Shown piece after piece: positions 27,860 to 37,257 of a stretch of DNA of 64,000 nucleotides. Under the pieces are notes generated by a model, which saw nothing but the letters and a program-made list of their open reading frames with translations, did no database searches and was not told the origin of the DNA. The stretch lies in assembly GCA_003513765.1 (NCBI GenBank), contig DONT01000001.1, positions 252,263 through 316,262 of the forward strand, read 5' to 3'. Each line of letters begins with the position of its first letter. The first letter of the stretch is position 1. A program made the position numbers and the translations under genes. This stretch comes from Jeotgalicoccus sp. (GTDB lineage Bacteria; Bacillota; Bacilli; Staphylococcales; Salinicoccaceae).

Positions 27860-28912
27860 TTACGGTATTATAAGTTCCTGTCCGACACTTAAACTATCGG
27901 GTGTGACGCCATTTGCTTCCATGATGCGCTGTACATTCGCTGCACTGCCGTCACCGTAATACTGAATTGCAATACGGTATAAATTATCCTGGGGCGTGAC
28001 CACATGCGATGCATTAGCATTTTGTGTGTCAGAAGAATCGGACTCTGTATCTGTCTCGGTTTCTTCTTCTGTTTCAGTTTCTGTATTTGCCTCAGGCTCT
28101 GCAGCAGGTTGGTCTTCTTCATCTGCTTCAGTGCTCTCTAATTCAGCTTCTTCTGTGTCAGCTCCGTCTTCTTTACTGCGGATGGCACTGAGTGCAGCTT
28201 CTTCAAGCTCCTGAAGTTCTTCCTGTGAATAATCTGTTTCGATATTTTTCGCACTTAAATCTTCATTGCGGTTTGCTGCAAGACGTCTTTCATGTTCGGC
28301 TTTCTGTGCTTCAAGTTCTTCGTTAAAACCTTCTCCGCCATTCTCATCTTCTTCAGTTGTGCTGTTATCGGCAGTCTCTTCTGAAGTGTTTTCATCGGCC
28401 AGCTGAATTTCATCATTCAATGAAGGCCAGAAATTGGAAAATATTAAGAATGCAAATAAGACTGTAATAGGAATTAAAACGAGGACAGCGAGCACCCATG
28501 GAAGCATGCGTTTTTTACTGCCGTTGTCATTCTTCTCAGGTTTTTTGCCTGTTTTCTTCGCAGCGCCAATGCCGCCGAGTTTTTCTTTTGAAATTTTAAT
28601 CTCGTTTTTAATGCGGTTTTGATATGAAGAAAATTTGCCTGCAAATAACGCTTTGCCCTTTGCTGCATTCTCAGCGCTGAAATATCCTTTCAGCTTATCT
28701 GTAAAGTTATTTTCTTTCTGCTGTTGTTTTTTTGACGGTGCTTTTTTCTCCGGCTGTTTATTCTCACCAGTCTCTTTAGTTTTATGCCGCGCACTGCGGC
28801 TTAAAGTTTCGCGGTTCTCTTTTTCGGACTTTTTGTTACCTGCACTTGTTTTACTAGATTTTTCATCCTGTGCCCGCTTATGTTTAATATCTTTGTAGAA
28901 ATCATCTTTCAT
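27860..28912 (-). CDS. LysM-domain membrane protein, EbpS/YpbE-like
   Basis: 350 residues in four parts: a very basic, Lys/Gln-rich N-terminal 135 residues, one membrane helix at about 137-160 (LPWVLAVLVLIPITVLFAFL), a long acidic Glu/Thr/Asp-rich linker (about 165-300), and a C-terminal LysM domain (VVTPQDNLYRIAIQYYG... to the end) that would bind peptidoglycan. The layout and place next to cmk resemble the elastin-binding protein EbpS of S. aureus and YpbE of B. subtilis; the sequence is too low-complexity to claim orthology. Start at MKDDFYK follows AGGAG; promoter at 28947-28975 is divergent from the ferredoxin gene. Confidence 0.8.
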   Translation of the reverse strand: MKDDFYKDIKHKRAQDEKSSKTSAGNKKSEKENRETLSRSARHKTKETGENKQPEKKAPSKKQQQKENNFTDKLKGYFSAENAAKGKALFAGKFSSYQNRIKNEIKISKEKLGGIGAAKKTGKKPEKNDNGSKKRMLPWVLAVLVLIPITVLFAFLIFSNFWPSLNDEIQLADENTSEETADNSTTEEDENGGEGFNEELEAQKAEHERRLAANRNEDLSAKNIETDYSQEELQELEEAALSAIRSKEDGADTEEAELESTEADEEDQPAAEPEANTETETEEETETDTESDSSDTQNANASHVVTPQDNLYRIAIQYYGDGSAANVQRIMEANGVTPDSLSVGQELIIP

Positions 28913-28946
28913 AGCGCATTCTCCTAGTAACTTCATTCTTGGTTTA

Positions 28947-28975
28947 ATTATATATTGTTTGAATGGACATTTAAA
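28947..28975 (-). promoter_or_regulatory. Predicted SigA promoter of the LysM gene-cmk-plsC operon
   Basis: Minus-strand TTTAAA (28970-28975) and TATAAT (28947-28952), 17-bp spacer, 35 nt upstream of the ATG. Divergent from the ferredoxin promoter. Confidence 0.55.
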
Positions 28976-29023
28976 GAGTAATCATCCTTCTGATTGATTG
29001 TTGACGAATTCAATGATTGTTCA

Positions 29024-29052
29024 TTGATAAATTTTTGATTTTCTCTTAATAT
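29024..29052 (+). promoter_or_regulatory. Predicted SigA promoter of fer
   Basis: TTGATA (29024-29029) and TAATAT (29047-29052) with a 17-bp spacer, 39 nt before the ferredoxin ATG. Confidence 0.6.
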
Positions 29053-29091
29053 TAGTTATGAACTAATCGTAAACGTTAAGAGGTGAAATAT

Positions 29092-29346
29092 ATGAGCGCA
29101 AAACAGTACACAATAGTAGATCAAGATACTTGTATCGCATGCGGCGCGTGTGGTGCTGCTGCACCAGATATATATGATTACGATGACGACGGCATTGCTT
29201 ACGTCATTTTAGATGATAATAAGGGTGTTACCGCTGTGCCCGACGACCTGCTTGAAGACATGGAAGACGCATTCGATGGATGTCCAACAGACTCGATTAA
29301 AGTTGAAGAAGCTCCATTTGACGGCGATCCATTAAAATATGAATAA
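29092..29346 (+). CDS. fer: [4Fe-4S] ferredoxin
   Basis: 84-residue acidic ferredoxin of the Bacillus/Staphylococcus single-cluster type. Three cluster cysteines lie in CIACGACG and the fourth in FDGCPTDSI, giving one [4Fe-4S] centre; a conserved Ala/Pro (AAPDIYDYDDDG) follows. Start MSAKQYT is set by GAGGTGA 5 nt upstream. One of few plus-strand genes, with its own promoter and terminator. It probably feeds cytochrome P450 or desaturase-type reactions in this group, but the partner is not visible here. Confidence 0.95.
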   Translation: MSAKQYTIVDQDTCIACGACGAAAPDIYDYDDDGIAYVILDDNKGVTAVPDDLLEDMEDAFDGCPTDSIKVEEAPFDGDPLKYE

Positions 29347-29360
29347 AATTTATTAAAATA

Positions 29361-29395
29361 AAAGGATGGGACCGTGACGGTCTTATCCTTTTTTA
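29361..29395 (+). terminator. Intrinsic terminator of fer
   Basis: Stem AAAGGAT.GGACCG/CGGTCT.ATCCTTT with a 3-nt loop and a T-run, 14 nt past the fer stop. Confidence 0.85.
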
Positions 29396-29472
29396 ATTTG
29401 AATGCTGTTAGTTTTTGCTTGGAAGTACGATCTCGACAAAATACGAAATTGTGAAAACTTCTCTTTTCACAT

Positions 29473-29500
29473 AAAAAATCATCCGGTTGACCCGGATGAC
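29473..29500 (-). terminator. Intrinsic terminator of the res-ribU operon
   Basis: Minus-strand stem TCATCCGG/CCGGATGA with a 5-nt loop followed by six T, 12 nt past the ribU stop. Confidence 0.85.
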
Positions 29501-29511
29501 CACAAATCACA

Positions 29512-30075
29512 TTATTGTCTGTTCAAAAGAACAGGGATTGCTTTTTTATAAATTACATAACAGATCAGACTTAGAATGATACCTTTAACGAGATTGAAAG
29601 GAATGATCCCCGCCGTAATTACTGTACGCAGGTTATTAATAATATCTGTCTGGTCAACAATCAATCCGTATGCCGGCAGCAGCACGAAGTAATTCAGTAC
29701 CGCAAGTGCCAGTGTCAGAACGATAGTTCCGGCAATGAATCCTGCGATTAAACTTTTCGCAGTTTTACGTTTGTAGTAAATAAAATATACAGGCAGCAGG
29801 AATGAAAATGCTGCAAGCAGGTTTGCAATCGGCCCGATCGGCTCACTTGCCATTAATATACTGTACAGCACTATTTTCATAATGATGATTAACGAACCGC
29901 CGATGCCTCCGAATAGTATAAAGCCGATAAAGGCCGGTATATCCGATAAATCGAGCATTAAAAACGGCGGCAGGAATGGCAGCGGAAATTGTATCAGCAT
30001 CAGAATGAATGATAGTGCACTTAATATACTGATGTAAATAATTTTTCTCAGGCGCTGTCTGTCCAAATCGCTCAT
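29512..30075 (-). CDS. ribU: Riboflavin ECF transporter substrate-binding subunit RibU
   Basis: 187-residue membrane protein with six hydrophobic segments, the S component of an energy-coupling-factor transporter for riboflavin; it would work with shared EcfA/A'/T subunits encoded elsewhere. The PFLMLDLSDIPAFIGFILFG segment near residue 35 is typical of RibU (YpaA). It starts 6 nt after the stop of the sensor kinase gene, so it is read from the res/srr operon, and there is no room for an FMN riboswitch. RibU identification is from sequence pattern; other S components are similar in outline. Confidence 0.85.
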   Translation of the reverse strand: MSDLDRQRLRKIIYISILSALSFILMLIQFPLPFLPPFLMLDLSDIPAFIGFILFGGIGGSLIIIMKIVLYSILMASEPIGPIANLLAAFSFLLPVYFIYYKRKTAKSLIAGFIAGTIVLTLALAVLNYFVLLPAYGLIVDQTDIINNLRTVITAGIIPFNLVKGIILSLICYVIYKKAIPVLLNRQ

Positions 30076-30081
30076 TCCTTT

Positions 30082-31770
30082 CTATTCTTTAGGTAGTTTA
30101 ATAGTGAACGTTGTACCTTCGCCGAAGATACTGTCTGCAGTAATCGTTCCGCTGTGCTTTTTAATAATATTGCTGACGATATATAAACCGAGTCCTGTGC
30201 CGTGTTTTCCTCTTGTCCGCGCTTCGTCCACTTTATAAAAGCGTTCAAATATATGTTTAATATTTTCCCGTTTTATGCCTGTTCCGGTGTCGCTGACTTC
30301 GATTGTTACACAGTCTTCATCTTCTTCTGCAACATTTATTGTAATCACATCGCCGGCTTTTGTATAGCGGATTGCATTATCGATTAAATTCGTGAAGACC
30401 TGGTTCAGTTTATCGTAGTCAAATGGGAACGTAACTGTCCCATTGCCTGCGTTAATATTCAGCTCAATGCTGTTATCTTTAAGTTTATAATCAAAACGCT
30501 GGTGCAGCTCATGAAGCAGCATCGTAAAGTTCTGCGGCTTAATATCATAAAGGACATCATCTGAATCCATGCGTGCAATAATCAGCAGTTCCGAGACAAG
30601 TTTGTTCATGCGGTCGGATTCATCTTTAATAATCGAGACCATTTCCTTAACCTCTTCCGGTTCGGTAACGATATCGTCTAACAGCGCTTCTGAATAGCCG
30701 CTCAGCATTACCATCGGTGTTTTAAGCTCATGGGAAACGCTCGAGATAAAGTCTGTTCTCATTTTTTCAGTATTGTATTCATCTGTGATATCACGAATCA
30801 GCACCGTCACTCCGTTCTGTTCTTCCAGTGATTTAACCGGAGACATGGCGAGCTGCAGGTGCATATCCTCAATATCGAGACGTTCAAGGTGGTTTCCAAC
30901 CGATTCAGAAACTTCGATAATAAGCGATTTAAAGTACTCAAATGCTTCTTCAGACTGCTGGAACAGTTCATAGTAGCTTCTGCCCCTCTCGTTCGAGTAA
31001 ACAAGTTCTGCGGAAGTATTAAAGTACATTATTCCGTTTGACAGAGAAGAGAATACAGTCTCTCTTAAATTTTTCTCGTGTGTCAGTTCTGTAATCGTGT
31101 CTTTAATATTGTCATTCATCTTATTAAACGCTAATGTCAGCTCGCCGATTTCATCTCTCGAAGTCACTTTCAGCTGGTTGTAATTCCCTCTTGCTGTTGA
31201 GAACGAAGAATTTTTCAAGGCAATCAGCGGCTTAGTAATTCTTGAAATTAAGAAGAATGCAAAGAATGTCGTAATCAGGAACAGAATTGCCGCAGAGATA
31301 ATTAAAATAATTAGTACTGTTAAAAATGACTGATTCAGAGTGTCGAGATCATTGTATTTAATAATCGCAGTATCTGATTCAAAGAACTCGCTCAAATCGG
31401 ATACTTTAACCATAAACTCGCGTTCGTTAATATCGTTCACGATAAACGTACTGCTCGAGAGGTTTGAAGTGGTAATCTCGTTATATATTTCTTCAGCTAT
31501 CTGGCTGTTCCCCGCGATAAATTGCCCGTCTGAATAAATAATCAGATTTTCTTCAGCTGCAAGATATGAGTCGTTTAAGTCGAGAGTATGATTACTGAGC
31601 ACGACATTTTCAATCCGGAGCAGTTCTTCTTCCAGATGATCTTCTGTACTGTTCAGCGCATAGTTTCTGAAATAAAAACTCAAAATGATCGATAATATAA
31701 TTAAAACTGTAGTTACTATCATTAAGATAGTAAACCACAGTTTAGTTACAACGCTGGAGAAAAAACTCAT
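30082..31770 (-). CDS. srrB: Respiratory sensor histidine kinase ResE/SrrB
   Basis: 562-residue sensor kinase. Membrane helices at about 11-34 and 150-175 flank an extracellular sensor; HAMP about 176-228, PAS-like region about 240-330, phospho-acceptor His347 in SHELKTP, and ATPase boxes NLIDNAIRY, DTGTGI and GTGLGL. It pairs with the response regulator next to it (4-nt overlap) and is thought to sense the state of the menaquinone pool. I see one cysteine only (about residue 487), whereas a regulatory disulphide between two catalytic-domain cysteines has been reported for S. aureus SrrB. Also named ResE in Bacillus. Confidence 0.93.
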   Translation of the reverse strand: MSFFSSVVTKLWFTILMIVTTVLIILSIILSFYFRNYALNSTEDHLEEELLRIENVVLSNHTLDLNDSYLAAEENLIIYSDGQFIAGNSQIAEEIYNEITTSNLSSSTFIVNDINEREFMVKVSDLSEFFESDTAIIKYNDLDTLNQSFLTVLIILIISAAILFLITTFFAFFLISRITKPLIALKNSSFSTARGNYNQLKVTSRDEIGELTLAFNKMNDNIKDTITELTHEKNLRETVFSSLSNGIMYFNTSAELVYSNERGRSYYELFQQSEEAFEYFKSLIIEVSESVGNHLERLDIEDMHLQLAMSPVKSLEEQNGVTVLIRDITDEYNTEKMRTDFISSVSHELKTPMVMLSGYSEALLDDIVTEPEEVKEMVSIIKDESDRMNKLVSELLIIARMDSDDVLYDIKPQNFTMLLHELHQRFDYKLKDNSIELNINAGNGTVTFPFDYDKLNQVFTNLIDNAIRYTKAGDVITINVAEEDEDCVTIEVSDTGTGIKRENIKHIFERFYKVDEARTRGKHGTGLGLYIVSNIIKKHSGTITADSIFGEGTTFTIKLPKE

Positions 31771-32477
31771 TTGTCACTAACCTCGAATTTATAACCGATA
31801 CCCCAGACAGTATGAATCATCTGGCTGGCTTCCGGAGATACTTTGTTCAGTTTCTCCCGGAGACGCTTAACATGTGTATCGACAGTTCTTAAATCGCCGT
31901 AAAAGTCATAGTTCCATACTTCTTTCAGCAATTCTTCGCGGTTAAATACTTTATCGGGACTCTTCGCTAAAAATAATAACAATTCGTATTCTTTAGGTGT
32001 CAAATTAACCTTTTTGTCATCGGCTAAAACGCGGTGAGCGTCATTATCGATAACCAGATGTTCGTACACAATCATATCTTTTGCAGATGAATCTTTTTCG
32101 ATAAATGCCGTTTCAGAAGAACGGCGTAATATTGCTTTTACTCTGAGGACAACTTCGCGGGGGGAAAACGGCTTAACGATGTAATCATCTGCGCCGACTT
32201 CAAGTCCTTCAACGCGGTCCCCTTCTTCACCTTTAGCTGTCAGCATGATAACGGGTGTTGATTTTTCTTTGCGCAGTTCTTTCGCAACTTCAATCCCGTC
32301 CATTTCAGGCATCATGAGATCGAGCAGAATACAGTGGAAATCTTCAGTGAGTGCAAGTTCCAAAGCTTGTTTGCCATCTCCAGCTTCAGTAATTTCATAA
32401 CCTTCACGTGTAAGGTATAAGTTAAGCAATTTACGAATACGTTCTTCATCATCGACTAAAAGTATTTTTTCTGCCAT
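31767..32477 (-). CDS. srrA: Respiratory response regulator ResD/SrrA
   Basis: OmpR/PhoB-type regulator of 236 residues. Receiver domain with DD at 9-10, phospho-acceptor Asp53 in LLDLMMPEMDG and Lys in VKPFSPREV; winged-helix DNA-binding domain from about 135 with the recognition-helix region DLRTVDTHVKRLREKL. Controls respiratory, anaerobic and nitrosative stress genes in relatives. It lies between resC and the kinase gene in the order resA-B-C-D-E, so probably activates its own operon as in B. subtilis. Confidence 0.95.
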   Translation of the reverse strand: MAEKILLVDDEERIRKLLNLYLTREGYEITEAGDGKQALELALTEDFHCILLDLMMPEMDGIEVAKELRKEKSTPVIMLTAKGEEGDRVEGLEVGADDYIVKPFSPREVVLRVKAILRRSSETAFIEKDSSAKDMIVYEHLVIDNDAHRVLADDKKVNLTPKEYELLLFLAKSPDKVFNREELLKEVWNYDFYGDLRTVDTHVKRLREKLNKVSPEASQMIHTVWGIGYKFEVSDK

Positions 32478-32495
32478 AATTACCCTCTTTTCATA

Positions 32496-33701
32496 TTATG
32501 CGTACGAATGCAGGCCGGCTACAATTAAGTTAATCGCAACGAGGTTAAACAGTATCAGTATAAACCCGCCAACGGCTAACCATGCAGACTTCTCGCCTTC
32601 ATAACCGCGGTTTAAGCGGAGGTGAAGGAAAATCGTATAGAACATAAATGTAATGAACGCCCACGTCTCTTTCGGATCCCAACCCCAGAATCTGCTCCAT
32701 GCAATCTGAGCCCATATTGCAGCGAAGAAAATGCCTCCAAGTGCAAACAGCGGGAAACCGATAATAACAGAACGGTAGCCGATTTCATCCATCAGTGCAA
32801 GATCTGCCTTTTTAGTTAACGGTTTAGCCAGTGCGTACAGACGTTTTCTAATAATCAGACGAATGATTCCGTACGTAATTAAACCGATAATAATTGACCA
32901 GACTACTGTATTTAAAGTATGTGCTTTAATGACCGGCGGTAAATCAATTCCAAGGTGGAAATGATCTGCAGGCTCATATTCATTATTGCCAACGTGCTCA
33001 ACCGGTATAGCTTCGTTATAGTTCACGAGGCTTGGAAGATGGTATTCAGCAATAACCTGCTGGCCCTGCTGATCCGTATAGTAGAACTCATCGTTGTAAC
33101 CGATAATGTTCTGCATAAATATTGTTGTGACCATATACATCACGACGGTAAGAATACCGATCATGATTGCTTCCAGCCAGCGTGCACGCCATGAATTTTC
33201 ATCTGCAGGAATAGCTTTTAATAAGTAGATAAGTCCTGCGACTGCACTCATTGACAGTATACCATAAGACAATGTCACAGTAATAACATGAATAGCCAGC
33301 CAGTTGCTCTGCAGTGCCGGTATCAGCGGCTGAACGTCTGTTGAGAACAGGCTGCCGTATCCTAAAAGAAGCAGTGAAATCGGAATAGCAAACAGTCCGA
33401 ATACTTTCGTTCTGAAATAGTGATACGTAATTAAGAAACCGCCGATCAGCATAATCGAGAACATCGCGATAAATTCATACATGTTTGAAACCGGTGCGTG
33501 GCCGGTAGCCATCCAGCGCAGAATAAAGTATGCGAGCTCCAGGACGAATGCGATAACTATCATCCAGATTGCTATTTTTTCATATTTGTGTGATTTAGAT
33601 TTAGATTTGATACTTATGCCGAGCGGTAAAAGTGATACCAGAAGCATAAGGAAAGCAATAAATATAAGTGTGTTACTCAGTGATAAAAATGTTGCATCCA
33701 T
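32496..33701 (-). CDS. resC: Cytochrome c biogenesis protein ResC (CcsA/CcsB type)
   Basis: 401-residue polytopic membrane protein of the system II cytochrome c synthase, thought to carry haem across the membrane. The haem-handling WWD-type motif reads RFWGWDPKETWAFITF near residue 340; eight or more hydrophobic helices are visible, and the conserved histidines include one in ATGHAPVSNMYEF. Works with ResB. Presence here fits the CTSCH cytochrome domain in QcrC; S. aureus lacks both. Confidence 0.92.
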   Translation of the reverse strand: MDATFLSLSNTLIFIAFLMLLVSLLPLGISIKSKSKSHKYEKIAIWMIVIAFVLELAYFILRWMATGHAPVSNMYEFIAMFSIMLIGGFLITYHYFRTKVFGLFAIPISLLLLGYGSLFSTDVQPLIPALQSNWLAIHVITVTLSYGILSMSAVAGLIYLLKAIPADENSWRARWLEAIMIGILTVVMYMVTTIFMQNIIGYNDEFYYTDQQGQQVIAEYHLPSLVNYNEAIPVEHVGNNEYEPADHFHLGIDLPPVIKAHTLNTVVWSIIIGLITYGIIRLIIRKRLYALAKPLTKKADLALMDEIGYRSVIIGFPLFALGGIFFAAIWAQIAWSRFWGWDPKETWAFITFMFYTIFLHLRLNRGYEGEKSAWLAVGGFILILFNLVAINLIVAGLHSYA

Positions 33702-33709
33702 AAATTACA

Positions 33710-35347
33710 CTATCCTTTCAGCTTGTCATTTTCCTCTTTTGCCTGTTTATCGAATACTTCGTGAAGATTGTGGGACTTAAGTACTGCGTCCATTTCCTTC
33801 TTCATACCGAAGTAGTTTTTATTTGTGTGAGCAGCCAGATTCATCGTTCCGTCTTCTGCATTAATCCAGATTCTGCGGTGGTTAATGTACGAACCGATAA
33901 ACAGTCCGATAAGGAAAATTACAAATCCTGTTGCAATAATCGGCATTGCCAGGTCTTTTTTCAATGTCAGTACACTCGCCATATGCTCTTCAGCTTCGAC
34001 GAATTTAATGCTGTATTCGTTATCCGGTGTAATATCCGTTGAGTTCATAATCTGCAGGAGACTGAGTTCGTTCTTATCTCCCGCGGCAACTTCAAAGACG
34101 AATGCCGGGTTTGTCGGAACCGGTGTTTCGGAAACCAGTGTACCGTTCTCATCGATTTCCAGGAAGTCCGGTGAATAAGCTTTCATGTTAATCGTGATGT
34201 CTTCGGTGATCTGATAACTGTCAGCCGGATCATCGAGACTGACTTTGAAGTTTTCACCAAGAACGTTGCCTTCTGAATCTTCAAGTCTGAACGTCATCGA
34301 TTTCATCTGCGAGTTGTCGTAGCTTGACTGGTACAATTCGTAATCATCAAAGCGGTACGGGTGATTTACGCGGATGCTGTAATTTTCTATTTCTTCAAGT
34401 TCCGGTGAAGAACCGACGATATCAGCTGTTTTGTTTTCAAACATCGTAATATCCGTCTGGAAGTTGCTGATTGTCATCGCCTGATTATTTTGCAGCGACT
34501 GGTCAAATACTGTGCCGGCTTCTTCATCGTATGTATCGAGTGTGAAACCGTCGTTACGCATATAATACTTGCCTTCGGTTGTCGGAATGCTGACTGTTTC
34601 GCCTTCCTGCGCATATATAATTTCATCAATATACACACCCGGGAAGAATCTCAGCATGCTGCCGATAAGAAGAATGATTAACCCTGTATGGTTAATGTAA
34701 GGGCCCCATCTCGACAGGCGTCCCTTCTCAAACAGATAATGATTGCCGTCAGTTTTCAGTTTGTATTTCTTCTCTTCAAATGACTTCGCAAGTTCAGGTG
34801 CTTTGTCAGCTGAATCGTATTCAGTGAACAGACGCTGGCGTTTAAAGAATGAAGCGTGTTTTTTAACGCGCTGGTTCTTTAACGATTTGTATAACGGCAC
34901 TCCTCTGTCGATACTTGCTGCAACGAGAGACAGTGCCAGCAGTCCCATTAACAGCACGAACCACCATGAAGAATACAGCTGGGTAAATCCGAACTTGTAA
35001 TACAGTGTACCGAATGTACCGTACTGCTCAGTGTAGTGCTGAGCGGGATCTGCACCGATTGGAATAAAGTATTCCTGCGGCAGGATCGTACCGACAGCAG
35101 CGGATATTGCAATTATTGCAATTATTGTTACCCCGACTTTTATCGAAGTGAAAAAGTTCCATATCTTATCAAAGATACTTTGTGAACGGACTTTCGAACG
35201 TACAGCACTTCCGTCGTAGCGCATAAGATCTTTAATTTTCTTCTTATCGTAATCTTCATTGATCATTTTCCCGCAAGACTGGCACAGCTGGGTACCTGGA
35301 GGATTGACATGACCGCAATGATTACATTGTATTTCCTTCAGTTCCAT
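33710..35347 (-). CDS. resB: Cytochrome c biogenesis protein ResB
   Basis: 545-residue ResB/Ccs1 family protein. It begins with a zinc-ribbon-like CNHCGHVNPPGTQLCQSCG (residues 9-27), also found in Bacillus ResB, then three membrane helices (about 75-95, 130-150, 215-235), a large extracytoplasmic domain (about 245-440) and a final helix near 455-478. With ResC it ligates haem to apocytochromes c. The gene starts 11 nt after resA and ends 8 nt before resC. Confidence 0.93.
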   Translation of the reverse strand: MELKEIQCNHCGHVNPPGTQLCQSCGKMINEDYDKKKIKDLMRYDGSAVRSKVRSQSIFDKIWNFFTSIKVGVTIIAIIAISAAVGTILPQEYFIPIGADPAQHYTEQYGTFGTLYYKFGFTQLYSSWWFVLLMGLLALSLVAASIDRGVPLYKSLKNQRVKKHASFFKRQRLFTEYDSADKAPELAKSFEEKKYKLKTDGNHYLFEKGRLSRWGPYINHTGLIILLIGSMLRFFPGVYIDEIIYAQEGETVSIPTTEGKYYMRNDGFTLDTYDEEAGTVFDQSLQNNQAMTISNFQTDITMFENKTADIVGSSPELEEIENYSIRVNHPYRFDDYELYQSSYDNSQMKSMTFRLEDSEGNVLGENFKVSLDDPADSYQITEDITINMKAYSPDFLEIDENGTLVSETPVPTNPAFVFEVAAGDKNELSLLQIMNSTDITPDNEYSIKFVEAEEHMASVLTLKKDLAMPIIATGFVIFLIGLFIGSYINHRRIWINAEDGTMNLAAHTNKNYFGMKKEMDAVLKSHNLHEVFDKQAKEENDKLKG

Positions 35348-35358
35348 ATAAGGTCATC

Positions 35359-35889
35359 CTATTCCAGAGATTCATCTATAAATGCATAGATATCCTCTTT
35401 AGTCAGTTGATATTCCTGTTTCTTAACGACAACGCCTTCTTTGTTAACCGCAATTGTCGTCGGCAGCGGTCCGATATTATACGCTTTCGTTACACTGCGA
35501 TTCGTATCTAATGCAATCGGGTAATCCAGATCTTCAGATAATCCAGAAAGAAACTGTTCAATCTGCTGATGGTTTTCAGAGACGTTTACAGCAATAATTT
35601 CATAATCTTCATGACCTTCGTTATATACCTGATTCATTTCCGGCATTTCTTCGCGGCATGGTTTACACCATGTGCCCCAGAAATTAAGTATTACGCCATT
35701 TTCGGCAGTTATTTCAGACAGCTGAAGTTCTTCGCCGTCCAATGTTTCCAGTTTAAAATCAACTGCATCGTCTCCGACATTTACAGTTTGAGTGCCATCC
35801 CTCAAATTTAAGTAAAGTGTTACGCCGAGGAGTACTGCAATCGTAATAATTGTACCTGTACGAATAAATTTCCTAGTTCCTTTTTTCAA
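35359..35889 (-). CDS. resA: Thiol-disulphide oxidoreductase ResA
   Basis: Membrane-anchored thioredoxin-like protein that keeps apocytochrome c cysteines reduced before haem attachment. A single N-terminal helix (about 12-28) is followed by the thioredoxin fold with active site WCKPC in NFWGTWCKPCREEMPEM and the cis-Pro in NIGPLPTTIAV. I start at TTG (LKKGTRKF as Met), because AAAGGGG lies 7 nt upstream; 18 further codons upstream lack a ribosome site. 176 residues, matching B. subtilis ResA. First gene of resABCDE, behind an unusual promoter (35916-35975). Confidence 0.93.
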   Translation of the reverse strand: MKKGTRKFIRTGTIITIAVLLGVTLYLNLRDGTQTVNVGDDAVDFKLETLDGEELQLSEITAENGVILNFWGTWCKPCREEMPEMNQVYNEGHEDYEIIAVNVSENHQQIEQFLSGLSEDLDYPIALDTNRSVTKAYNIGPLPTTIAVNKEGVVVKKQEYQLTKEDIYAFIDESLE

Positions 35890-35915
35890 CGTCAGGCCCC
35901 TTTCTAAATTGATAT

Positions 35916-35975
35916 AAACCGCAATAAAATGCGTACGTAGCAATAATTATAACACTACACATTTTATTGCGGTTT
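35916..35975 (-). promoter_or_regulatory. resA promoter flanked by a 16-bp perfect inverted repeat
   Basis: Two arms, AAACCGCAATAAAATG (35916-35931) and CATTTTATTGCGGTTT (35960-35975), are exact reverse complements 28 bp apart. The loop holds an extended -10, TGTTATAAT on the minus strand (35946-35954). The right arm overlies the -35 area and the left arm lies in the expected 5' untranslated region, so the repeat is more plausible as a DNA operator than as an RNA hairpin. Promoter call is by consensus; regulator unknown. Confidence 0.7.
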
Positions 35976-35999
35976 GACAGTATTATGACATTTAATTAC

Positions 36000-36722
36000 C
36001 TACTTCTTGCTGTTAGCAATCAGCTTTTTAACTTCATGCGGTTTAAGGAAACGGTACTCTCCTTCTTTTAGACCGTCGAGTGTCAGGAAGTCAAAGTAGA
36101 TACGTGTAAGTTTCGTTACGTTTAAGCCGAAGTGTTCAAACATTCTTCTGACCTGGCGGTTACGCCCTTCGTGAATTGTAATTTCAAGTATCATGTCCTT
36201 GCCGCCCTTGTCGCGAATGACCTTCAAATCACATGGTGCAGTTTTGCCGTCGTCGAGTCTAATACCTCTGCGCATCTCGTCCTGCTGATGACGCAGTAAA
36301 ATACCGTCTGTTTTAACTCTGTAAGTTTTCTTCATTTCAAATTTCGGGTGTGTCATATGCTGTGTAAATTCGCCGTCGTTAGTAACGAGCAGTAATCCGG
36401 ACGTATCGTAATCCAGACGTCCTACAGGATAAAGACGTGCATCGATATCATGGAAGACGTCGATTACTGTGTCCCGTTTTTTATCGTCTTCTGCAGCTGA
36501 GATTTCTCCTGCAGGTTTGTAGTATAAAATGTGCACGGGTTCTTCTTTCGTTAACTGAATACCGTCTACTGTTACGCGGTCTTTGTCTGTAACCTGAAGG
36601 CCAAGTTCTGTAACGCGTTTGTCGTTAACGAATACGCGCCCCTCTTCAATTAATTTGTCTGCTTTACGTCGTGAAGTAATTCCTGCGTCAGCAATTTTCT
36701 TGTTTAAACGTGTAGTTTTCAT
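36000..36722 (-). CDS. rluB: 23S rRNA pseudouridine synthase RluB
   Basis: 240-residue RsuA/RluB-family pseudouridine synthase. N-terminal S4 RNA-binding domain (residues 4-50), catalytic Asp in GRLDYDTSGLLLVTND near residue 102, and C-terminal EGRNRQVRRMFEHFG. Modifies 23S rRNA near position 2605 in relatives. Its start overlaps the end of scpB by 4 nt (scpA-scpB-rluB), the standard Bacillales arrangement. Confidence 0.94.
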   Translation of the reverse strand: MKTTRLNKKIADAGITSRRKADKLIEEGRVFVNDKRVTELGLQVTDKDRVTVDGIQLTKEEPVHILYYKPAGEISAAEDDKKRDTVIDVFHDIDARLYPVGRLDYDTSGLLLVTNDGEFTQHMTHPKFEMKKTYRVKTDGILLRHQQDEMRRGIRLDDGKTAPCDLKVIRDKGGKDMILEITIHEGRNRQVRRMFEHFGLNVTKLTRIYFDFLTLDGLKEGEYRFLKPHEVKKLIANSKK

Positions 36723-37255
36723 TGATTTTGCTCCTTTAAGCTATTGAAGAACAAGTCGATTTCTTCCTGTTCCGTAATCATATCATCTGCCGGTAAGTCA
36801 TCTAAAGATTTCAAACCGAATACTTCTAAAAAGCTTTGTGTCGTTTCGAAATGTGCAGCGCGTTCATCAGTTACATTTTTCTTTTTTACTAACCCTTTAT
36901 TGATCAGTGTCGAAATTGGACCATCCGAGACAATCCCGCGTACACTTTCTATGCCGTTCCTTGAGATTGGCTGGTTGTATGCGATAATCGCCAGCACTTC
37001 CAGTGCTGCCTGCGATAATTTCTTTTGGGGTCTGTCAGCCAACACCCTCTTGATGTATTTTTCCATATTCTCCGTCGTTTTTAAAAAATACATGTCGCCG
37101 TGACGGGTAATTGTTAAATGTTCTTTGTCGTATTTTTCTACTTCTATTTCCAGCTGCATTTTAGTTATCGGCACGTGCATCATCAATGCCTCTTCACTTA
37201 AACCCAGGTCGCCGGCAATATATAATAAACCTTCAATAATGTTTATCTGCTCCAT
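36719..37255 (-). CDS. scpB: Condensin subunit ScpB
   Basis: 178-residue protein with two winged-helix domains (about 5-80 and 88-165) that binds kleisin ScpA in the SMC complex for chromosome segregation. Signature ALEVLAIIAYNQPISRNGIESVRGI at about 99-123. It starts 2 nt before the scpA stop boundary and overlaps rluB. Length normal. Confidence 0.95.
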   Translation of the reverse strand: MEQINIIEGLLYIAGDLGLSEEALMMHVPITKMQLEIEVEKYDKEHLTITRHGDMYFLKTTENMEKYIKRVLADRPQKKLSQAALEVLAIIAYNQPISRNGIESVRGIVSDGPISTLINKGLVKKKNVTDERAAHFETTQSFLEVFGLKSLDDLPADDMITEQEEIDLFFNSLKEQNQ

Positions 37256-37257
37256 AC